This document shows positions 5,926 through 10,803 of a stretch of 10,803 bases of DNA, in pieces. Each line of letters begins with the position of its first letter. Position 1 is the first letter of the stretch. This stretch comes from Bacteroidales bacterium. Lineage in GTDB: Bacteria > Bacteroidota > Bacteroidia > Bacteroidales > UBA932. The notes beneath the pieces are model-generated. The model saw nothing but the letters and a program-made list of their open reading frames with translations. It searched no databases and had not been told where the DNA came from. The translations under genes and the position numbers were made by a program. Where the stretch lies: the NCBI GenBank assembly GCA_016285215.1, contig JAEEQI010000081.1, positions 1 to 10,803 on the forward strand. The letters are read 5' to 3'.

Positions 5926-7379
5926 TGGCCTCCATTAAACAAGGACTTGAACAGAAACTGCAGCAAAAGCTTTCGCCGCTCCAGATCCAGACCATCAAGC
6001 TGATCGAGATGCCGGTGCAGGCTTTGGAGCAGCACGTGCGCGAGGTGCTCAACGACAACCCCGTGGTGGACGACACTCCCCAGGGCGGTTCCGACGACGA
6101 ACCCCGCGATGTGTCCATCTCCCAGGTAGAGGCCCAGGAGCAAAGCGGCGGTTCCCTGGAAGAGAACTACGGTCCGCAGGACGACGACATCCCTTCCTAC
6201 AACCTCCACGTGAACAACTGGGGCAAGGACGAGCGCCCGGAGTACAACACCTTCTCCGTGAAGCAGAGCTTTACCCAGAGCCTGCAGGAGCAGCTGGGCT
6301 ACCGCAACCTGACGGAGCACGAGCGAACCGTGGCTTCCTTCATCATCGGTTCGTTGGATGAAGACGGCTACCTCCGCAGAGACATCGAGTCCCTGGTAGA
6401 CGACCTGGCCTTCCGCGCCGGCGTGGAATCTTCGGCCGAAGAAGTGGAGAAGATGCTCAAGATCATCCAGGAGTTCGAGCCCTCCGGCGTGGGTGCCCGT
6501 GACCTCCGCGAATGCCTCCTGCTGCAGCTGGAAGACAAGAAGCGAACCCCGTCCGTGGACAATGCCATCCGTGTGCTGGAAACCCAGTTCGAGGCCTTCA
6601 AGAACCGCCATTTCCAGAAGATTATGGCCCGCCTGCATCTGTCGGAAGACGAGATGAAGGCCGTGCTGGAAGAAATCCGTCGTCTCAACCCCGCCCCGGG
6701 CGGCCAGATAGACGATTCCTATAACGACCAAGCCCAGCAGGTGGTCCCCGACTTCCAGCTGGATTACGAAAACGGCCAGCTCATCCTGAGTATGCCCCGC
6801 TTCTCCATACCCGAGCTCCGCATCAACCGCAAGTACTCGGAAATTATGGAGAACGGCCGCCTCTCAGAATCCAGGGCCGATAAGGAAGCCGCTACCTTCG
6901 TAAAGCAGAAGATCGATTCGGCCAAATGGTTCATCGAGGCCCTGCGGCAGCGGCAGAATACGCTGGAAAGCACTATGCGTGCCATCATTGATTTCCAGCA
7001 CGACTACTTTATAGACGGAGATGAGACATCCCTCAAGCCTATGGTGCTCAAAGACATTGCAGAGCGCACGGGCTTTGATATCTCCACCATCTCCCGTGTG
7101 GTCAACAGCAAGTGGATCCAGACCCACTTTGGCATTTTCCCGCTCAAATACTTCTTCTCGGAAGGTCTGGAAAACAGCGAAGGCGAGGAAGTGAGCACCC
7201 GCGAAATCAAGAAAGTCCTCCGCGAAATGGTGGATGGAGAAGACAAGCACAATCCGCTCACAGACGACGAACTGGTAGACGGCCTGGCCGCCAAGGGCTA
7301 CAAAGTGGCCCGCCGTACCATTGCCAAGTACCGCGCTTTGCTGGACATTCCCAAAGCAAGGCTCAGAAGGGAACTATAA
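5925..7379 (+). CDS. rpoN: RNA polymerase sigma-54 factor
   Basis: 484 residues, normal length for RpoN. Region I is glutamine- and leucine-rich (about 1-48, LEQKLQQKLSPLQIQ), the part contacted by AAA+ activators. An acidic linker (about 49-105, several Asp runs) is region II. The core-binding domain with EFEPSGVGARDL (183-194) follows, then the helix-turn-helix at 374-396 (IAERTGFDISTISRVV) that contacts the -12 element. The RpoN box ARRTIAKYRA is at 462-471; the common form is ARRTVAKYRE, which reads the -24 GG. It directs transcription of promoters that need enhancer-binding ATPases; none is encoded in this window. The kinase gene starts only 6 bp after its stop. Confidence 0.96.
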   Translation: MASIKQGLEQKLQQKLSPLQIQTIKLIEMPVQALEQHVREVLNDNPVVDDTPQGGSDDEPRDVSISQVEAQEQSGGSLEENYGPQDDDIPSYNLHVNNWGKDERPEYNTFSVKQSFTQSLQEQLGYRNLTEHERTVASFIIGSLDEDGYLRRDIESLVDDLAFRAGVESSAEEVEKMLKIIQEFEPSGVGARDLRECLLLQLEDKKRTPSVDNAIRVLETQFEAFKNRHFQKIMARLHLSEDEMKAVLEEIRRLNPAPGGQIDDSYNDQAQQVVPDFQLDYENGQLILSMPRFSIPELRINRKYSEIMENGRLSESRADKEAATFVKQKIDSAKWFIEALRQRQNTLESTMRAIIDFQHDYFIDGDETSLKPMVLKDIAERTGFDISTISRVVNSKWIQTHFGIFPLKYFFSEGLENSEGEEVSTREIKKVLREMVDGEDKHNPLTDDELVDGLAAKGYKVARRTIAKYRALLDIPKARLRREL

Positions 7380-7385
7380 TCTATT

Positions 7386-8249
7386 ATGGAGAGAGTATGC
7401 TCATATTCCGTGGCGGGCTTCGGCTTTTGCATAGACGGCGCTCCTTTTGAACCGTCTAATCTTGAGCCGTTTAGAGCAGCCCGGAAGCCCCAAGAAAATC
7501 TCTTTATCCTGCATGTCGTTCCTTCTTTGGAGGTATGCCCCATCCAACCTTTCTACCAGACCGATGACGGACCTGATTTTCCGGAGATTACCCTCTGGAA
7601 GAAGGCCCAAGGCTACCGCGTGCAGATGCGGCCGCTTCCTACTCGGCCGGTGGCGGCGGTGATGGACGTTTCGGCCCGCTGGGACGAAGCCTGGATCAGG
7701 CTGGAAGGGAATGACGATTCCTTCGGCCTTAATAATGCCCTTATGTTGCTGTTTGCTTTTTCAACGGCCGATAAAGGTGCGCTGGAAATGCACTCCTCGG
7801 TGATTATGCAGGGCGGGAAAGGCTTTCTGTTTTTGGGAAAGAGCGGTACGGGCAAGAGCACGCACAGCCGTCTGTGGCTCCGGTACATCCCCGGTTCGGA
7901 GTTACTGAACGACGACAACCCCATCCTTCGCCTTATGCCGGACGGCACCGCCCGCGTTTATGGCAGCCCCTGGAGCGGCAAAACCCCTTGCTACAAGCCC
8001 CAGGACGTGCCGGTGGGCGCCGTGGTGCGCTTAAGCCAGGCCCCCGAGAACCGCATCACGCGGCTCCCGCTGATCCAGGCCTATGCGTCCCTGATGGCTT
8101 CGGCCTCTTCTTTCAGACCTTTGAAAGAGCTGGCCGATGGATGGCACCGCACGCTGGAAGGACTGGCGTCCTGCGTTCCCTGCTATCATCTGGACTGCCT
8201 GCCGGACCAGGCAGCAGCCGAACTCTGTTATAAAACGATCTATGACTAA
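7386..8249 (+). CDS. HprK-like ATP-binding kinase of a PqqD-linked peptide system
   Basis: 287 residues. The C-terminal half resembles the HPr kinase/PEP-carboxykinase P-loop fold: H136 in LEMHSSVI, Walker A GKSGTGKST (151-159), LNDDNPIL (174-181) as the likely metal/acidic site, and GSPWSGK (193-199). The N-terminal ~125 residues are family-specific and not recognised. A true HPr kinase is unlikely since no PTS gene is nearby. HprK-related kinases next to PqqD-like genes are known from computationally defined maturation systems (TIGRFAM 'HprK-related kinase'), and in lasso peptide clusters homologues phosphorylate the precursor. Phosphorylation of a peptide here is inferred. The last 8 bp overlap the next gene. 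Confidence 0.75.
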   Translation: MERVCSYSVAGFGFCIDGAPFEPSNLEPFRAARKPQENLFILHVVPSLEVCPIQPFYQTDDGPDFPEITLWKKAQGYRVQMRPLPTRPVAAVMDVSARWDEAWIRLEGNDDSFGLNNALMLLFAFSTADKGALEMHSSVIMQGGKGFLFLGKSGTGKSTHSRLWLRYIPGSELLNDDNPILRLMPDGTARVYGSPWSGKTPCYKPQDVPVGAVVRLSQAPENRITRLPLIQAYASLMASASSFRPLKELADGWHRTLEGLASCVPCYHLDCLPDQAAAELCYKTIYD

Positions 8250-8655
8250 AAAAGTTCTCCCCAACGAATTGGTTTTAGAGGAAGCCGGCCGCCTGCTGGA
8301 GGAGGGTCGTGAAGTAAGTTTCACGCCACTTGGAGACAGTATGCTGCCCTTCATCCACGGTGGAAAGGACACCGTGACCCTCAAAATTATTCCCAACGTA
8401 GACGTAGGTGACATTGTGCTGGCGCGGCTCCCCGGCCCCCAGTATGTCCTGCATCGCGTGGTGGACCGCAACCACAGCCGGCTCATCCTGCAGGGAGACG
8501 GCAACCTCCGGGGTCTGGAAGGCTGCACCCGTGAGGACGTGATTGGAACGGTGACGGCCATCAACGGAGAAAAACCCGGCAAGGGCACGCTCTGGTGCAG
8601 CATCCTCAAGCCTTTCCGCAGAATTATCTTAGCAATATACAGACGCATCATATGA
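8242..8655 (+). CDS. S24/S26-family serine peptidase (signal peptidase-like)
   Basis: 137 residues from ATG 8242. Box B of the S24/S26 fold is FTPLGDSMLPF (27-37), with S33 as the nucleophile in the SxMxP motif. The usual lysine base is replaced by histidine: VLHRVV places H71, and GDGN (85-88) supplies D86. This Ser-His-Asp arrangement resembles the ER/SipW branch of signal peptidases rather than the bacterial LepB Ser-Lys pair. There is no N-terminal membrane anchor; only a short basic-hydrophobic tail (about 118-137) could touch the membrane. Overlaps with both neighbours (8 bp and ATGA) tie it to the kinase and PqqD genes, so removal of a leader peptide is a reasonable inference. Confidence 0.78.
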   Translation: MTKKVLPNELVLEEAGRLLEEGREVSFTPLGDSMLPFIHGGKDTVTLKIIPNVDVGDIVLARLPGPQYVLHRVVDRNHSRLILQGDGNLRGLEGCTREDVIGTVTAINGEKPGKGTLWCSILKPFRRIILAIYRRII

Positions 8656-8918
8656 AAATCAAAGATGGATTTACGCTCCGCACCATCTGCGGAGAACACA
8701 TTGTCATTGGAGAGGGCCTGGCCCAGGTGAACTTTAACAAGATGCTGTCCCTCAACGGGTCTGCCGCCTATCTGTGGGAACAGCTCAAGGGCAAGGAGTT
8801 CACGGAGGAAGATGCCGTAAAACTCCTCACCGACAAATACGACGTAACCCCCGAACGCGCCCTGGAAGACGTAAAGAAACTCCTGGAGGAGTGGAAGAAG
8901 CAGGACGTTGTTGAATAA
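8652..8918 (+). CDS. PqqD-family peptide chaperone (RRE-like)
   Basis: 88 residues, the full size of a stand-alone PqqD/RiPP recognition element. It shows a beta-rich N-terminus (IKDGFTLRTICGEHIVIG, 3-20), the family signature LSLNGSAAYLWEQLKG (32-47) and a winged-helix C-terminus (EEDAVKLL, then ALEDVKKLLEEWKKQ). Such proteins bind the leader of a ribosomal peptide and present it to enzymes. No other pqq gene is present, so a role in PQQ synthesis is not supported. The start overlaps the peptidase stop (ATGA), and the ABC transporter ATG follows its stop directly (TAAATG). Confidence 0.88.
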   Translation: MKIKDGFTLRTICGEHIVIGEGLAQVNFNKMLSLNGSAAYLWEQLKGKEFTEEDAVKLLTDKYDVTPERALEDVKKLLEEWKKQDVVE

Positions 8919-10538
8919 ATGAAAAGCTTCCGTGCTTGTATGAGGGCCCTTTGGGCCATGTCGGGCCCCGTTCGGTGGAGAATGGCGGTCAGCGTGGCGG
9001 TGGGTCTGGTGCGCATTGCGGCGTCACTGGGCTTTGTGTGGTCCAGCAAGCATCTGGTAGATATTGCAACGGGAGACAGTCCCGACCCTCTGGCCTGGGG
9101 TATAGGCTATTTCATTGGTGTTCTGGTTGTTCAGCTGCTCACCATCATCTTTGTAAACTGGTGGGACAGCTATAACCACGTTAAGGCCCAGAACCTTCTG
9201 CGCCGGGATCTCTTTGGCCACGTGCTTCGCGCCCGCTGGGACGGCCGTGAGCGTTTCCTTTCCGGAGACACCGTGAACCGTTTGGAAGAAGACATCCGCG
9301 TCACTTCCGAGCTGCTGGTAGACCGCATTCCCGGTTTGGTGGTAACTCTTCTGCAGCTTCTGGCGGCTTCGGCCTATCTGTTGCTGCTGGCCCCCAATCT
9401 GCTGTGGGTGCTGCTCATCCTTATGTGCGCCACGGTGTTTGGCTCCAAGCTTTTCTTCCGTCAGCTCCGGAAGATTATGGCCTCCATCCGGGCCCGCGAG
9501 AGCGAGCTCCAGCAGCTTATGCAGGAGAGTCTGCAGCACCGCGTGCTGGTGCTCACGCTCACCAACGTGGAGCGCGTACTGGAGAAGTTTGGCTGGCTGC
9601 AGGCCTCTGTAGAGAATGACACCCGCAAACGGCTGAATTACAACGCCGTGTCCCGCGGCCTTATGTTCTTCGGTTTCCAGGCCGGCCACGCCGCCGCCTT
9701 CCTGTGGGGCGTGTTTGGAATCATTGGAGGAACCGTCACCTACGGTATGATGACCGCTTTCCTGCAGTTGGTAGGACAGGTGCAGAGACCCATAGCAGAA
9801 TTGGGCCGACAGATCCCTGCCTTCATCCAGGCCATCACTTCCATCGAGCGCCTGATGGAGCTGCAGGAGTTGGAAGAGGAACCGCTGGCCGAAGTGAAGA
9901 TCCTGAAAGGCGCTCCGGAGATAGTGGTTTCCCACGTCTCGTATGCTTATCCCGGTTTGGACGAGCCCATCATTTCCGATTTCTCCTGTAAGTTTGAAGC
10001 CGGTTCGCTAACGGTCATTGCCGGTCCCACGGGTGTGGGTAAGAGCACGCTCATCCGGCTCATTCTGGGACTTATGCAGCCCACGGACGGCTCCGTTACC
10101 GTGGGAGGATTCCCCGCCGGAAGTGCCCTGAGAGGCAACTTTATGTACGTGCCGCAGGGGAACACACTGCTTAGCGGGACCATCCGCAGCAATCTGTTAC
10201 TGGCCGCACCGCAGGCGTCCGAAGAAGAGCTTCGGGAGGTCCTTTCGCTGGCGCAGGCGTCGTTTGTCCTTGACTTACCCCAGGGTCTTGACACGCCGTG
10301 CGGCGAGGTAGGCAGCGGCCTTTCCGAAGGCCAGGCCCAGCGCATTGCCGTGGCCCGCGCCCTGCTTCGGCCCGGCGGAGTCCTCATTCTGGACGAATCC
10401 ACTTCGGCCCTGGATGCCGCCACCGAGGAGCGTCTGATCCAGACCCTCCACTCCCGCTATCACGGCCGCAAAACCATCCTCTTCATCTCCCACCGCCCCT
10501 TCGCCGCCACCCTGGCCGACGCCGTAGTGGAACTCTAA
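8919..10538 (+). CDS. ABC exporter half-transporter (membrane + ATPase domains)
   Basis: 539 residues, type I exporter. The membrane domain (about 20-310) has hydrophobic segments near 22-42, 58-80, 139-157, 160-180 and 247-285. The ATPase domain has Walker A GPTGVGKST (369-377), Q-loop VPQG (411-414), signature LSEGQ (468-472), Walker B VLILDE (488-493) with catalytic E493, D-loop SALD (496-499) and H-loop SHRP (524-527). All catalytic elements are intact, so it should work as a homodimer. It lacks an N-terminal C39 peptidase domain, so leader cleavage would have to be done elsewhere, fitting the S26-type peptidase two genes upstream. Export of a small peptide is inferred from context; a drug or lipid substrate cannot be excluded. 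Confidence 0.9.
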   Translation: MKSFRACMRALWAMSGPVRWRMAVSVAVGLVRIAASLGFVWSSKHLVDIATGDSPDPLAWGIGYFIGVLVVQLLTIIFVNWWDSYNHVKAQNLLRRDLFGHVLRARWDGRERFLSGDTVNRLEEDIRVTSELLVDRIPGLVVTLLQLLAASAYLLLLAPNLLWVLLILMCATVFGSKLFFRQLRKIMASIRARESELQQLMQESLQHRVLVLTLTNVERVLEKFGWLQASVENDTRKRLNYNAVSRGLMFFGFQAGHAAAFLWGVFGIIGGTVTYGMMTAFLQLVGQVQRPIAELGRQIPAFIQAITSIERLMELQELEEEPLAEVKILKGAPEIVVSHVSYAYPGLDEPIISDFSCKFEAGSLTVIAGPTGVGKSTLIRLILGLMQPTDGSVTVGGFPAGSALRGNFMYVPQGNTLLSGTIRSNLLLAAPQASEEELREVLSLAQASFVLDLPQGLDTPCGEVGSGLSEGQAQRIAVARALLRPGGVLILDESTSALDAATEERLIQTLHSRYHGRKTILFISHRPFAATLADAVVEL

Positions 10539-10558
10539 CCCTTCAAAGAATACCGACT

Positions 10559-10645
10559 GCAGTAGACGTCCCAAATTATGTGACGTCTACCGCGAAAACC
10601 TACCCAAAACGCGGTAAACGGTCCCGAAAAAGTGACGTCTACCGC
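10559..10645 (+). repeat. Two tandem hairpins built from a GTGACGTCTACCGC motif
   Basis: Four copies of one 14-bp motif alternate in orientation. Inverted copy GCAGTAGACGTCCC (10559-10572) faces GTGACGTCTACCGC (10580-10593) across a 7-nt loop. Inverted, degenerate copy GCGGTAAACGGTCCC (10611-10625) faces an identical GTGACGTCTACCGC (10632-10645) across a 6-nt loop. Spacer 10594-10610 separates the two. Each hairpin has 12 pairs or more with two mismatches and, in the second, one bulge. No T-tract follows, so they are not ordinary terminators. They lie 20 bp after the exporter stop codon. Confidence 0.75.
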
Positions 10646-10658
10646 ACTCTGTGACCTG

Positions 10659-10803
10659 TTTCCGGAGGGAATGTGGGTTCCGGGGGCGTAGCCGCCCGCG
10701 GCTCGTGAGCGGGAGGGGCCCGCCGGCAGTTGTGCTGGCGGGAAAGCTTGCTTTCCTGTCAGTGCAACTGTTGGTGGGAGGGATAGGACCGAAGGTCCGT
10801 ACC
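10659..10803 (+). repeat. GC-rich block of short palindromes (copy 2, reaches window end)
   Basis: It begins TTTCCGGAGGGAA and continues as consecutive inverted repeats: GGGCG/CGCCC (10684-10697), GCTC-GT-GAGC (10701-10710), CCCGCC/GGCGGG (10719-10742), GGAAAGC-TT-GCTTTCC (10741-10756) and GGACC-GAA-GGTCC (10786-10798). Near its end GGGAGGG precedes the CCGAAGG stem. The start and end motifs match those of the minus-strand reading of 149-258. No ORF is supported. The element may extend beyond the window. Confidence 0.6.

Noticed and set aside
5922..6731. 269-codon minus-strand frame opposite rpoN
   Set aside because: Antisense shadow of the conserved rpoN coding sequence with low-complexity composition and no domain.
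7370..7400. Sigma-54 promoter (GG-N10-GC) ahead of the kinase gene
   Set aside because: Only 6 bp separate the genes and I saw no convincing TGGCAC/TTGC pair near the end of rpoN.
8652..8918. PQQ biosynthesis
   Set aside because: Only a PqqD-like protein is present. No pqqA-, pqqC- or pqqE-like gene is visible, and stand-alone PqqD domains serve many peptide systems.
9024..9935. 303-codon minus-strand frame opposite the ABC exporter
   Set aside because: Antisense shadow. The plus strand carries an intact membrane domain and continues into the ATPase motifs.
10559..10645. CRISPR array
   Set aside because: Copies are 14-15 bp, alternate in orientation and have loops of 6-7 nt or a 17-nt spacer; there are no uniform spacers and no cas genes.
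10539..10803. A precursor peptide gene just after the exporter
   Set aside because: Plus-strand ATG codons here meet stops within a few codons (for example ATGTGA near 10578), and no short frame with a leader-like sequence was found.

Overview
The window looks like a chromosomal segment from a fairly GC-rich member of the Bacteroidales. The evidence is five matches to the Bacteroidetes -7 promoter element TAnnTTTG just upstream of genes (TATATTTG, TATATTTG, TATCTTTG, TATCTTTG, TACCTTTG), no obvious Shine-Dalgarno sequences, and protein versions (UPRTase, a pyruvate carboxylase B/OadA-like carboxyltransferase, MiaB, RpoN) of the type seen in that order. The species cannot be named from sequence alone. 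No gene shows a frameshift.

Layout. Positions 16-127 hold tRNA-His(GTG) and a strong hairpin terminator that has T-tracts in both directions. A GC-rich block of short palindromes follows (about 131-258). Four genes are on the minus strand: upp (276-929), radC (975-1661), a carboxyltransferase subunit of the pyruvate carboxylase/oxaloacetate decarboxylase family (1779-3563) and miaB (3636-4949). Each has its own TAnnTTTG element. At 4950-4989 two divergent promoters lie back to back. From 4990 to 10538 seven plus-strand genes run with gaps of at most 6 bp or with overlaps, which suggests one transcription unit: an LEA14-like lipoprotein, a periplasmic SPOR-domain protein, rpoN (sigma-54), an HprK-like kinase, an S26-type serine peptidase, a PqqD-family protein and an ABC exporter. 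The last 265 bp have no gene but hold two tandem imperfect hairpins built from one 14-bp motif, then a second copy-like GC-rich palindrome block.

Most interesting points. (1) The kinase/peptidase/PqqD/exporter cassette looks like the phosphorylation, leader recognition, cleavage and export part of a peptide-maturation system. It has no visible precursor and none of the usual main modifying enzymes, and it is translationally coupled and placed directly behind rpoN. (2) The carboxyltransferase ends in a biotinyl-type domain in which the acceptor lysine is replaced by tyrosine. (3) The two GC-rich blocks at opposite ends share boundary motifs and the same orientation relative to the upstream gene, so they look like one family of 3'-flanking elements. 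(4) The terminator behind the carboxyltransferase gene overlaps the promoter of radC. (5) Three of the five promoters lie so close to the ATG that the transcripts should be leaderless or nearly so.
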